A DNA stretch of 64,000 bases from an uncultured Bacteroidales bacterium (GCA_902768435.1 CACXLJ010000013.1:34091-98090); one strand, 5' to 3'. Shown: positions 17,413 to 25,917, numbered from the stretch's first letter. Notes: generated by a model not told the origin, from the sequence alone. A program made the numbers and translations.

Positions 17413-18542
17413 AGAAACTTCATAATGCCGTCTCCTATAGCTTTAGCGAGTTTGACCGGTACAGCATTCCCAACTTGAGCATACCACATGTTTTGAGCTC
17501 CTGTGATTATATAATCATCTGGGAATGTCTGAATTCGAGCGGCTTCTCTTGGGCTCAAGCCTCTGGCTTCCCAAGGATGGATATACATATTGCAATCAAA
17601 CTTCATGTGTGAAGTGATTGTTTTGCATATCTGAGACTCATTCAATTTAAAGTACTTGTCTTTAAAGATTCCATTACGGCGTTTGTAAGGCATGATATCT
17701 GCTATTGATTCATGCAATGAGTTAGCACCTTGTGGTAATCTTCTGAAGATTTCAATGTCTCTTTCATTATTATAGCGGTTCTTATGATTGTAGAGCATGT
17801 GAATATCTCTTCCATCATTTATGAAATCGTAGAATGGATTGTGAACATATTCAAATTCAATGGCTGTGTAACCAGACTCTGCATTTTCGATATTCTTAGC
17901 TCCTTTTTCTTTTCTCGCTTCAAGATGGGGCAGCCCTTCTAGAGCATCCTTTAGCACAAATGGATCGCGTTTATTTTTGTTTATTTCCTCAAATATTCTA
18001 TGAGGATTTATGCCAACCCTATTGCCTATCATTATAAAGCGTTCTCTATTTTGTGGGACACCAAAATCCTGGGCTTTCAAAATCGCATAATCAAATTCAT
18101 ATTCACCCCCAAGATAGTCTGTAAAGTCTTGAATGATTTCTTGACTTCTGTTCATCATACCCTTTACATTCTCCATGAGAAAAAATTGTGGACGAACACA
18201 CCTAAGGAAGATAAGATACTGTTTGTATAATACATTCCTTGGGTCGTCAAGAATTCTATGGCGATTGGCCATTGAAAAACCTTGACATGGAGGACCGCCA
18301 CAAACAAGAGTAATATCAGAAAAAAATTCTTCATATTCCTTGATATGCGCATTAAGTTCTGCAATGTCTCCTATATAATAGTGACTATCAGGTAAAGAAT
18401 GGTTATACTTGTATGTATTTGCAAATTGTTCTACAATCTCATTTGCAAACCACGGAGTAAACCCTGCCTGTTCGAGTCCTAGGCTTAGCCCCCCGCAACC
18501 TGCAAACAAGTCAACCATTTTGTATATTTGTGTCTTTGTCAT
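17409..18542 (-). CDS. DNA cytosine-C5 methyltransferase 2
   Basis: 377 residues. Motifs: I (VDLFAGCGGLSLGLEQAG), IV with Cys86 (GGPPCQGFSM), VI (FLMENVKGM), VIII (QNRERFIMI), and X (QVGNAVPVKLAKAI). The recognition region, about residues 195-310, is unrelated by eye to that of methyltransferase 1, so a different DNA target is likely. It starts 37 bases after the GHKL-HEPN gene and overlaps methyltransferase 1 by 4 bases. Confidence 0.93.
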   Translation of the reverse strand: MTKTQIYKMVDLFAGCGGLSLGLEQAGFTPWFANEIVEQFANTYKYNHSLPDSHYYIGDIAELNAHIKEYEEFFSDITLVCGGPPCQGFSMANRHRILDDPRNVLYKQYLIFLRCVRPQFFLMENVKGMMNRSQEIIQDFTDYLGGEYEFDYAILKAQDFGVPQNRERFIMIGNRVGINPHRIFEEINKNKRDPFVLKDALEGLPHLEARKEKGAKNIENAESGYTAIEFEYVHNPFYDFINDGRDIHMLYNHKNRYNNERDIEIFRRLPQGANSLHESIADIMPYKRRNGIFKDKYFKLNESQICKTITSHMKFDCNMYIHPWEARGLSPREAARIQTFPDDYIITGAQNMWYAQVGNAVPVKLAKAIGDGIMKFL

Positions 18543-18579
18543 TATATCTATTTATGAAATACCAACTAACACTAAATGA

Positions 18580-20235
18580 TTATTTCTTCACAGCATCATC
18601 TAACCGTCGACACAAGTGAGATAACAAACTCAGCATGTCTAAACAATCGTTTTCTGTGAATAATCCACTTTCTTTTAATTCTCTAATCTCTTCATGTGCA
18701 ATAGGATTCCTTACTCCGCTCATCATTCCAGCAGACATGAACTTTTGCCCATCTTCTACATTTTCTTTGGTTGAATTTGAAAAATCAGTACCATTCTTTT
18801 TCTTATAGTTTGAAGATACTGACAAAAGAGCATTATCTTTTCCAAAGACTTTTAGCATGAGTTTTTGTCCATCCTCATTACAATTGGACTTCTCTTGAAC
18901 TCTTGTTTGATAACGCTTAATCGCTTCTTCAACAGCCCTATAAAAATCCGCATTCTTATAATCTGCGTATGAAGCATCTTTTACTACCTGGTGTAAACGG
19001 CGCCAATGGTACTGTGCATATTCAGGGATAAGGGCATGCAATGCACCGACGACTTCACTTTGTTTGTCGCTTTCCAATTCAGAATTTTCCACTACAGAAT
19101 CTACGATCTTTTCGACACCTTTCTGTATGTCTGGTGTTAGTGTAGGATACCATTGTCTAAGATCAACTTTTGTCTTCTCTGTAATCTTGCGCTGCCGCTC
19201 TGTTTTCCTCTTGGCACGCCAATTTCGCTCAACAGAAGACAATAAAAATTTCAAATTATCTCGAAGTTCTGAAGTTATTTGCAAATCCCAACTCAACGAC
19301 TGACGATCAGTTGATATTATATCCTCTTCTTGCTCATCTACGAAATCCACATCTAACCATCCTGTCAAGTACGAATAAAAGTGACTGGATTCCCCAACCC
19401 CGAAAAATTCCGGGGCATTTACCATACGTCCATGAGCATATAAAGTTATTCCTCGCAATCCTGGCTTTAGCGGCTTCTCCGTTGCCAATAGTTCTCCAAT
19501 AATATTCTTTTTATAAAGATAATGCTCTTTGTCCTCAATAAAAGCGGGCACATTCCATGTGAATTGAGCATCAATATTTCTATATCTTAGTGTTTTATCT
19601 ATAGGAATTGGCACATTATCATTTAGTGTTATATCTGCAACAAAGTCATCATCAAAGAAATCAAAAAGGCGTGCAAGACTGCCAGCTAACCCTTCTGGAT
19701 CAAAAGCAGTTTTGCGCTTAAGATTGGTTAGAATGATTGTTGTGCCTTGCTCTTGAGGATTACATGACTCTATTGTATATTGAGGCTCATAGTTTGGCGT
19801 TTTAGAATGAATAATGTCATTCCAATTCATAGTAAAGTTAACGCATTCACCATTCTTCTTTGTAACAATTTGAATCGTATCACCAATTCCGAAAAATGCC
19901 AATTTCCCCAATCCCTTACGTCCTGTTACTTTTCGTTTCCCATTAGGGCTAAGCCCGCTATCAGATTCTCTCCTTTTACGGCCTATTCGCAAAAAGTTCT
20001 CATTGATTTCATCAAATGACATTCCGACTCCTTTGTCAACAACGGCAATGCTCTTCCCCTCTTCATTATCTTTAAGAATAATATGTACTTCAGGAGATTC
20101 CGCATCATAACTATTGGCAATCAACTCTGCTATAGCATTAGGTAATTGCGAATACATCTTGACTCCCAAATGTTCTATCGTCTGGGGATCAAAACTCATT
20201 TCCAGTTTTTGATTTTTATTTTCTATATCTGCCAT
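18580..20235 (-). CDS. GHKL (MORC/MutL-like) ATPase fused to a C-terminal HEPN/Ymh-type domain
   Basis: 551 residues. N-terminal GHKL ATPase: N-box AIAELIANSYDA (Glu37, Asn41), VVDKGVGMS (Asp67, Gly69, Gly71) and lid motif GRKGLGKLAFFGIGD (105-119). The middle is rich in basic helices. The last 150 residues follow the TIGR02391/Hypoth_Ymh pattern and end in SGVRNPIAHEE, with R509-N-P-I-A-H514 fitting the R-x4-6-H motif of HEPN ribonucleases. Prokaryotic MORC-like GHKL ATPases next to DNA methylases were described by Iyer, Abhiman and Aravind (2008). A fused HEPN suggests an ATP-switched, DNA-sensing abortive RNase, which is inference. It lies 5 bases after methyltransferase 3. Confidence 0.85.
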   Translation of the reverse strand: MADIENKNQKLEMSFDPQTIEHLGVKMYSQLPNAIAELIANSYDAESPEVHIILKDNEEGKSIAVVDKGVGMSFDEINENFLRIGRKRRESDSGLSPNGKRKVTGRKGLGKLAFFGIGDTIQIVTKKNGECVNFTMNWNDIIHSKTPNYEPQYTIESCNPQEQGTTIILTNLKRKTAFDPEGLAGSLARLFDFFDDDFVADITLNDNVPIPIDKTLRYRNIDAQFTWNVPAFIEDKEHYLYKKNIIGELLATEKPLKPGLRGITLYAHGRMVNAPEFFGVGESSHFYSYLTGWLDVDFVDEQEEDIISTDRQSLSWDLQITSELRDNLKFLLSSVERNWRAKRKTERQRKITEKTKVDLRQWYPTLTPDIQKGVEKIVDSVVENSELESDKQSEVVGALHALIPEYAQYHWRRLHQVVKDASYADYKNADFYRAVEEAIKRYQTRVQEKSNCNEDGQKLMLKVFGKDNALLSVSSNYKKKNGTDFSNSTKENVEDGQKFMSAGMMSGVRNPIAHEEIRELKESGLFTENDCLDMLSLLSHLCRRLDDAVKK

Positions 20236-20240
20236 AATTG

Positions 20241-21299
20241 TCAGGAATTAGAAATTATAGTTTCACCTAATCTTCTCGCATATTCGCATGGCACAGCATT
20301 TCCAATAATTCGAGCCGCACCAGCGATACTGTTTGTTTTAAAGACATAGTCTTTCGGGAATGTTTGTAGTGTGGCACCTTCTCGAATGGAAATGGCTCTG
20401 TCCTCATCGGGGTGGGCAAAACGTCCGTTAGAGATACTGAAAAACTTTGTCGTAATCGTTGGAGAAGGTCTGTTCCACCACATACGTCCGTAATTATCCT
20501 TGAAAATATCGTCTTTTCCGGCATAACACTGAAGTTGTAAATCTGGTTGAGATGCCCAACTAAGACGGTTACCTCCATCATGAGGGGTCAGGGCCATGCG
20601 TTTTAAACTTACTTCACTTAATCCAGCAACCGTATGTTGAAATTCGGATTTATCTTTATGTCCGGCTTTTATCTTTGGGAAGCCGTTATTCTCTCCTAAA
20701 ACATCCGCAACTGTTATAATCTCATTGGATTTTTCAGGCAGAGAAATATCAACACCTTCTAATCGGGTTGCTATTAAAGAAAAACGGCGACGACTCTGTG
20801 GCACACCATAGTGGCTCATATCCACAATCTCTTCTGTATGCTTATACCCCAATTTCTCTATTTTCCTCAAAAACTTTGGCAAGATTGTTTCTTTATTGGT
20901 CACAATGCCAGGGACGTTCTCGACCAAAACATATCCAGGCATATAATATTCAATGAATCGGGCAAAATTCATCAACAAGCCTTTCGATAGTTCTGCTTTG
21001 GAATGGTCGGTATTGATAATGCTATAATATTGACAGGGGCTGCAACCAACCATAATCAAACGGTCGTCATTCTTTTGTACTTCAAAATTCTTTTCGAAAT
21101 AGTTGCTATGAAGTCTCTTTACATCCCTACGCACAAATACACTGCCTGGATTATTGTACTCATACGTTTCTTTGGCGTTTTCGTCTAAATCCACACCAGC
21201 AATTACGTCAATACCTGCTTGACGCAAACCGCATGTCATTCCTCCGCCTCCGCAAAAGAAATCTATGGCTTTATATTTTATCTTTGATACATCTTTCAT
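20241..21299 (-). CDS. DNA cytosine-C5 methyltransferase 3
   Basis: 352 residues. Motifs: I (DFFCGGGGMTCGLRQAG), IV with catalytic Cys89 (GCSPCQYYS), VI (VLVENVPGI), VIII (QSRRRFSLI) and X (IIGNAVPCEYARRLGE). The variable region, about 205-290, is shorter than in the other two. It overlaps the TOPRIM gene by 4 bases and precedes the GHKL-HEPN gene by 5, so it may be the dedicated modification partner of that module. Confidence 0.92.
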   Translation of the reverse strand: MKDVSKIKYKAIDFFCGGGGMTCGLRQAGIDVIAGVDLDENAKETYEYNNPGSVFVRRDVKRLHSNYFEKNFEVQKNDDRLIMVGCSPCQYYSIINTDHSKAELSKGLLMNFARFIEYYMPGYVLVENVPGIVTNKETILPKFLRKIEKLGYKHTEEIVDMSHYGVPQSRRRFSLIATRLEGVDISLPEKSNEIITVADVLGENNGFPKIKAGHKDKSEFQHTVAGLSEVSLKRMALTPHDGGNRLSWASQPDLQLQCYAGKDDIFKDNYGRMWWNRPSPTITTKFFSISNGRFAHPDEDRAISIREGATLQTFPKDYVFKTNSIAGAARIIGNAVPCEYARRLGETIISNS

Positions 21300-21931
21300 T
21301 CGTCCTTTTCAATGTTACATTTCAAGAACCCCTTCAACGGCTCTAGATACTCTGCATCCAGATTCCAGTGCTGGGTATTCTCGTAGTTGCGGTTTGCGTC
21401 TTTTATCAGTTTCTTCTGAGTCTTTGACGTGCCCAATAACGTTTCAAGATAGGCGTATATCTTGGTCTTTTTGGCGGGGATGGTCAGAGTGGGTGGAATC
21501 TTAGTGAGGATTCGCACCTCTGCAAGTTCTCCTTCATAGGTTTGCCAGCAATCCATGACAGGCTGATTGTCGGGATTGATGATGTTTTCCAGCAAGTCTT
21601 CCAAGGCGCCTGCATCTTTGTTGTTGGGCAGTAGGAACAACTCAAACTCTACGCCAAATTCTTCCTTGATGGCAAGCAGTTCGGCACGACGTGCTTCTAT
21701 GTCCTCGTCAGCATCAAAGATGACGAGGTTAATGCCTTCAAGGTCTGAGTTCTGACGCATGGCACCTATGGCGTCTTCTGACCTCAACTTCTGATAGCCA
21801 CCTGTATCGCCTTCTTTCCCTGGATGGGTGATGCTGCCTTTGGGAGCTTTTTCGCCGAAGATATGGTGATAGTAATCCTCGAAGAATTTCTTGTCGGCGT
21901 CACCCTCTACTATTATCTGAAACCTCTTCAT
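21296..21931 (-). CDS. TOPRIM-domain protein, DUF3226-like
   Basis: 211 residues. N-terminal IVEGDADKKFFEDYY supplies the TOPRIM glutamate (Glu9), and LVIFDADED the DxD pair (Asp73, Asp75). The length and the LPNNKDAGALEDLLE segment fit the DUF3226 group. It overlaps the stop of the upstream AAA15 ATPase by one base. An ATPase and a separate TOPRIM protein as a tight pair is the layout of PARIS (AriA/AriB), AbiL and split OLD systems, where the TOPRIM half is a nuclease triggered by the ATPase. That function is inferred by analogy. Confidence 0.82.
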   Translation of the reverse strand: MKRFQIIVEGDADKKFFEDYYHHIFGEKAPKGSITHPGKEGDTGGYQKLRSEDAIGAMRQNSDLEGINLVIFDADEDIEARRAELLAIKEEFGVEFELFLLPNNKDAGALEDLLENIINPDNQPVMDCWQTYEGELAEVRILTKIPPTLTIPAKKTKIYAYLETLLGTSKTQKKLIKDANRNYENTQHWNLDAEYLEPLKGFLKCNIEKDE

Positions 21932-23007
21932 TACGCCAACCCTCTAAGTTCAACATCGTTTTCGCATGCTCCGCTCAGACCTTCGTAACTGTATTTATAG
22001 GCCTGATGTCCTTTTACAGGAGTCTTAGCGAGTGTATATAACCGCATCTCTTGCTGATACTCTGGATGTTCTTCCAGCATTTCATTCAAGCTGCTTAATG
22101 TTTCCTTGCTATGAGTAGTAACGAACACTTGCTTGTTTGTTGTGGTTGCCAAGGAGAAGATGGCTTCCCATAACTTCTTGTAGGCAGAATAGTGCAAGCC
22201 ATTTTCAATCTCGTCTATCAAAAGTATATTGTTCATGGGATTGGCAGATGCAGCCACAATATTCAGATAACGGCGAAGACCATCACCTTGCATATTGACC
22301 GCCAACAACTGATCGATTCCTTCCAGACCTACATAAGCGACATTATTCAAAATCTCCAATGTGGTGATACGACTATCAAAGTTCTTCAATCGCTCTGTTA
22401 CGGTATCTTTTAGTCTGCGCTTTATCAACTCAATCAAGTCATTGGCTGGATTGCCAGCAGCCAAATCAGCAGGAAGGAGAGCCACGCTGTTCTTTTCTAA
22501 ATATCCTTCTGCCAGTTTCTTGTTAGATATCAGCCCTTGCTGATTGACTGTCAAGCTACACTCGTGAGTACTCTTTTGTTTATCAGATTCAACATCAAAA
22601 AGCATCTTCAGCGTATTCAGGAAGGTCTTTGTTTCTGATGTTGGTATCTGTCCGTTTTGCAAATCCTGCTGCGACTGCCCGTCAAAGACATAAGTCAACT
22701 CTAAAGACAAGTGCCGCTTGATATTATCAAACAATTCGGAAGAAATCTCAGGCTTTACCTTTAAGTCATAATTATGAAACATATAGCCCAAGTCTGCAAA
22801 ACTGCTATAGTTGCGAGACCTGATAGAATTGATAGTTTGAGGCAGGTCTGGGTTGGACATCCCCATCACCAGCAAAAGGCATTCAAGGACAGAACTTTTT
22901 CCTGAACTATTCTGCCCCAGAAGTATATTAACACGGGAAAAGTCATCTATCTTCAGATGGTCAATACCTCTAAAGTTCTTTATTTCAATATTTTTGAATC
23001 CATCCAT
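21931..23007 (-). CDS. AAA15/OLD-type ABC ATPase partner of the TOPRIM protein
   Basis: 358 residues. RecF/OLD-like start (IEIKNFRGIDHLKI), Walker A GQNSSGKSS (31-39), signature-like region GDGLRRYLNIVAA, Walker B NILLIDEIENGLH, and a switch histidine in FVTTHSKETL. It lacks its own nuclease domain and is joined to the TOPRIM gene by a one-base overlap. Analogous ATPases (AriA, AbiLi, GajA-type) sense phage products and control a TOPRIM nuclease. It is the first enzyme gene after the HTH gene, 30 bases away. Confidence 0.87.
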   Translation of the reverse strand: MDGFKNIEIKNFRGIDHLKIDDFSRVNILLGQNSSGKSSVLECLLLVMGMSNPDLPQTINSIRSRNYSSFADLGYMFHNYDLKVKPEISSELFDNIKRHLSLELTYVFDGQSQQDLQNGQIPTSETKTFLNTLKMLFDVESDKQKSTHECSLTVNQQGLISNKKLAEGYLEKNSVALLPADLAAGNPANDLIELIKRRLKDTVTERLKNFDSRITTLEILNNVAYVGLEGIDQLLAVNMQGDGLRRYLNIVAASANPMNNILLIDEIENGLHYSAYKKLWEAIFSLATTTNKQVFVTTHSKETLSSLNEMLEEHPEYQQEMRLYTLAKTPVKGHQAYKYSYEGLSGACENDVELRGLA

Positions 23008-23037
23008 TGTCGTTATTGTTTTAAGGCTTTATGATAA

Positions 23038-23220
23038 TTACAACTCTTTGCTTTGGGTTCCTAAATCCACTAATTGTGCCATGGAGGGCTGTATCTTGTT
23101 CGTTTTCCACCGTGAAACGGTCATGTCGGTGACACCCATCTGTTCGGCAAGCCATCGGTTGGTGATTTGCTTGTCGGCCAACACCACTCTAATTCTGTTT
23201 TGACAATCCTTCTTCGTCAT
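23038..23220 (-). CDS. Small XRE-type HTH regulator
   Basis: 60 residues from ATG 23218-23220. A start at 23250 would lie at or upstream of the predicted transcription start and is rejected. The HTH reads RIRVVLADKQITNRWLAEQMG, in which the recognition helix is VTDMTVSRWK, then QPSMAQLVDLG. Relatives continue for about ten residues beyond this point, so the protein is slightly short; a late frameshift is possible. It heads the operon and probably autoregulates it, holding methyltransferase and effector levels, as C-proteins do in R-M systems (inferred). Confidence 0.78.
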   Translation of the reverse strand: MTKKDCQNRIRVVLADKQITNRWLAEQMGVTDMTVSRWKTNKIQPSMAQLVDLGTQSKEL

Positions 23221-23247
23221 CAATCTTGGTTTTATTTGTTGTATGTG

Positions 23248-23255
23248 CAAATATA
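23248..23255 (-). promoter_or_regulatory. -7 box of the defence operon
   Basis: TATATTTG on the minus strand, fitting TAnnTTTG, places the transcription start about 20 bases before the HTH start codon. No good -33 TTTG is visible, which would fit a regulated promoter. Confidence 0.45.
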
Positions 23256-23408
23256 AACATAATTTGTTAAACAGCCTAACATGATGTTGAATAGTATCTC
23301 ATTTTTAGCACTTTTTGTGTTTTTGACATCTTGTTTTGCATCCGTCCCGATCAAATTACACAGTGCCCTTTGCCCTATTGCAGCTATGCGTTGTAAACCG
23401 AGTTTTAC

Positions 23409-23507
23409 GGCCTAATGGGTCATTTTTGGGGAAAATCTTGGCCTAATGGGCATTTAGGGTGGTGAAATCCCTTAAAATGCCCATGAGTGCTTTGTTTGTA
23501 TAATAAT
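23409..23507 (+). repeat. Two degenerate tandem copies of the island-edge repeat
   Basis: Copies begin with CCTAATGGGTCATTTTTGG (about 23411) and GGCCTAATGGGCATTTAGGG (about 23440). The second continues through AAATGCCCATGAGTGCTTTG, matching the layout of the better conserved copy at 23528-23594. The 418-base gap 23221-23639 otherwise contains only the operon promoter. Confidence 0.55.
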
Positions 23508-23527
23508 CGTAATGTACAAAGGGCGGT

Positions 23528-23594
23528 CTATTGGTCATTTTTTAGGATAAAATCTTTGAAAACGCCCATCAACACTTGTCTTTGCAGCATTTAT
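23528..23594 (+). repeat. Right copy of the island-edge intergenic repeat
   Basis: Reverse-complement match to 7756-7822 (54 of 67 positions; 33 of 34 in the core). It lies 45 bases from the end of the aminotransferase gene. The two copies are inverted relative to each other and bracket the accessory island. Confidence 0.8.
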
Positions 23595-23639
23595 TATTAA
23601 TATGATGCAAAAAATTAGCGAATGATCCCAAGTCGTGTT

Positions 23640-24830
23640 TTACTGTTGCTTGAGGCGGGCGACGGCGGCGCGGAGCTGCTCCATGGCTTTTTCGAGCAGC
23701 GGGCGTGGGGTGCCTACATTGAGTCGCATGTGACAGTAGCCGGGAACGCCGTAAATCTCGCCGTTGTTGAGCGCGAGGTGAGCCTCCTCGGCAAAGAAAC
23801 GCACCAGCTGGGCATGGTCCAGGCCCAGTCGGCGGCAGTCGAGCCACATCAGGAACGATGCCTGTGGCTTGATGGCATAGATGTCGGGGATGTTTTCCTT
23901 GCAGTAGTTGGCCACATAAAGCACATTTTGCTCAATGTATTTTTTGCAAGCCTCGAGCCATGGCTCGCAATAGCGGTAGCCAACCTCGGTGGCGAGCAGT
24001 GCGGGGATATTGGCGTTGCACAGTTCGTTCACTTCGACCCAGCGATAGAACTCACGGCGCAACTCGGGGTTCTTGATGACCAGCCAGGTGCTCTTCAGGC
24101 CGGGGATGTTGAAGGTCTTGCCTGGCGATCCGCAAGTGATGGTGACGGCTGCAGCATCGTCGCTAACGGTTGCCAGTGGCGTGTGCTTGTGACCAAACAA
24201 GGTGATGTCGCCAAACACCTCGTCGCTGAATAGAATCACATTGTAGCGGCGGGCGAGGGCAGCAACCTGCTGGAGTTCCTCTTTTTTCCACACGATGCCT
24301 ATGGGGTTCTGCGGGTTGCACACCACCATGATGCGAGGTTTTTGCTGGATGAACACGCGCTCAAGGTCGTCAAGATCCATCTTGTAGAAATGGTCGCCGG
24401 TGGGGATCAGGTTGTTGCGAACAGCCAGTCGGCGGTTGCCTTCGATCACATCTTTGAAGTCGTAGTAAACCGGTTCCTGCAGCACCACGCGGTCGCCAGG
24501 TTGGGTGAAGAAGTTGAGAATCATTCCCAAGGCGGGCATGCCACCGGGCATGAATGTCATCTCTTCACGGCTTATCTCGAAGCCGTTGCGGCGGCGTTGC
24601 CAGTCGATGATCGATTGCCAATATTCGTCGTAGGTGTTGGTGTAGCCATAGATGGGGTGCTCTTGGAAACGGTTTACCAGGGCCTTGCTTATCTCGGGGC
24701 AAACGGCAAAGTCCATGTCGGCAATCCATAGTGGCAACAAGTCTTTGCTGCCAAACTCAGAGGCCAGATTATCGGTTCTTTTGCAGTGTGTGCCATGGCG
24801 GTCAATTATCGTATCAAAGTCGTAGTTCAT
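23640..24830 (-). CDS. MalY/PatB-type PLP aminotransferase (probable cystathionine beta-lyase)
   Basis: 396 residues from ATG 24828-24830 (homologues start MNYDFD; an upstream in-frame start would add ten residues). Fold-type I PLP enzyme: WIADMDF near the N-terminus, VYYDF, NPQNPIG, SDEVFGD, the Schiff-base lysine in SPGKTFNIPG, and RLNVGTP at the end. This subgroup cleaves C-S bonds of cystathionine or cysteine. The usual SKTFN serine is a glycine here. Promoter: TATATTTG at 24881-24888 with TTG 19 bases upstream. It marks the return to host-like, GC-richer sequence right of the island. Confidence 0.88.
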   Translation of the reverse strand: MNYDFDTIIDRHGTHCKRTDNLASEFGSKDLLPLWIADMDFAVCPEISKALVNRFQEHPIYGYTNTYDEYWQSIIDWQRRRNGFEISREEMTFMPGGMPALGMILNFFTQPGDRVVLQEPVYYDFKDVIEGNRRLAVRNNLIPTGDHFYKMDLDDLERVFIQQKPRIMVVCNPQNPIGIVWKKEELQQVAALARRYNVILFSDEVFGDITLFGHKHTPLATVSDDAAAVTITCGSPGKTFNIPGLKSTWLVIKNPELRREFYRWVEVNELCNANIPALLATEVGYRYCEPWLEACKKYIEQNVLYVANYCKENIPDIYAIKPQASFLMWLDCRRLGLDHAQLVRFFAEEAHLALNNGEIYGVPGYCHMRLNVGTPRPLLEKAMEQLRAAVARLKQQ

Positions 24831-24989
24831 AGTTTTACTGATTAGATGAAGGTTAAACAATAGTTGTCTGATTCAGGCTACAAATATACAATATTTTGCT
24901 TGAATCGCAACGGGTCGTTCGACCGAAATGTTATGTTTTTGTCAATTTTGAGCCGTTTGTCCCTTTTCGGCCTAATGACCGATTTGGGT

Positions 24990-25901
24990 TTATTCATTGG
25001 CTGCCTGCACTACCTCAGAGTAGATGTCGGTGAGGGCGTTTAGCTCGCCCTGGTCGGTGGCGATAGCCGAACCCGAAACGACGATTCGTTTTACCAGTGT
25101 GGCTTCGGTGTAGCTGCGCGAATATTTCCCTTCCCTGTCGGTCCAGTTCAAGTAGGTGTAACAGTGGGGGAAATAGGAGCCATTGGCATTATCGTCGTAG
25201 TGGATTTTGTACGCTCGGTCAAGTTTGAATCCACTCTTTTCCTTGTTGGCAAACACGCCGGCATTGGCATCAACAATGCTATGGAGCAGGTCGCCGATTT
25301 CCTCGTTGGTGATGCCATTGACGCCATCAAGTTTGTTGGGATAAATCCTCAGCACGAGCCGATTAGATCGGTCCGCAGCTCCTTTGGGAACAATGAGACA
25401 GGCCTCACTGTCGTTGAGTTTTTTGCGGTCTATCACTTCATAGTCTTCGGCAAGTGGGAAGGTGATGCCGCACAGCGTGACATTTTGATCGCCTTCATTG
25501 CTTTGTTCAGCGGGTTGATTCTCCTCCTCGCTTGGCTGCTCTTGGTCTTGGACTTGTGTGCTCTGTTCCACTTGTGCGGCGACCTCGGTTTGCTCCGATT
25601 TCGCAGCATCCTTTTTGCCCGAGAATACTCCCGTGGCAAATAGAATGGCAACCGCAGCCCCGACGACTACTAGGGGGATTAATACATAGAGCAAGGTCTT
25701 GTTCGATGTTCCTCGGTTTTGCTCAGGCTGTGGATACATCGTTGGCTGCTGCATCGGCTGCTGTGGCTGGCCTTGAACGGTGTTCTCCTGTATGGGGTTG
25801 GGGTTGTTGTCTGTTTCAGGCGGGATTACATCGGCACCACAGCTTAAACAGAATTGGGCGTCGTCGGAGAGAGGTGCTCCACATTCGTTACAAGTCTTCA
25901 T
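24990..25901 (-). CDS. Zinc-ribbon membrane-anchored protein
   Basis: 303 residues. N-terminal zinc ribbon CNECG...FCLSCGA (two CxxC knuckles), a Gln/Pro-rich linker, one transmembrane helix near residues 69-93, an acidic Glu/Gln-rich spacer, then an extracytoplasmic domain of about 160 residues of unknown type. Such zinc-ribbon/TM proteins are common in Bacteroidetes and poorly characterised. It follows the lipoprotein gene by 16 bases, so the two are probably one unit. Confidence 0.75.
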   Translation of the reverse strand: MKTCNECGAPLSDDAQFCLSCGADVIPPETDNNPNPIQENTVQGQPQQPMQQPTMYPQPEQNRGTSNKTLLYVLIPLVVVGAAVAILFATGVFSGKKDAAKSEQTEVAAQVEQSTQVQDQEQPSEEENQPAEQSNEGDQNVTLCGITFPLAEDYEVIDRKKLNDSEACLIVPKGAADRSNRLVLRIYPNKLDGVNGITNEEIGDLLHSIVDANAGVFANKEKSGFKLDRAYKIHYDDNANGSYFPHCYTYLNWTDREGKYSRSYTEATLVKRIVVSGSAIATDQGELNALTDIYSEVVQAANE

Positions 25902-25917
25902 AATATAATGATGATGA

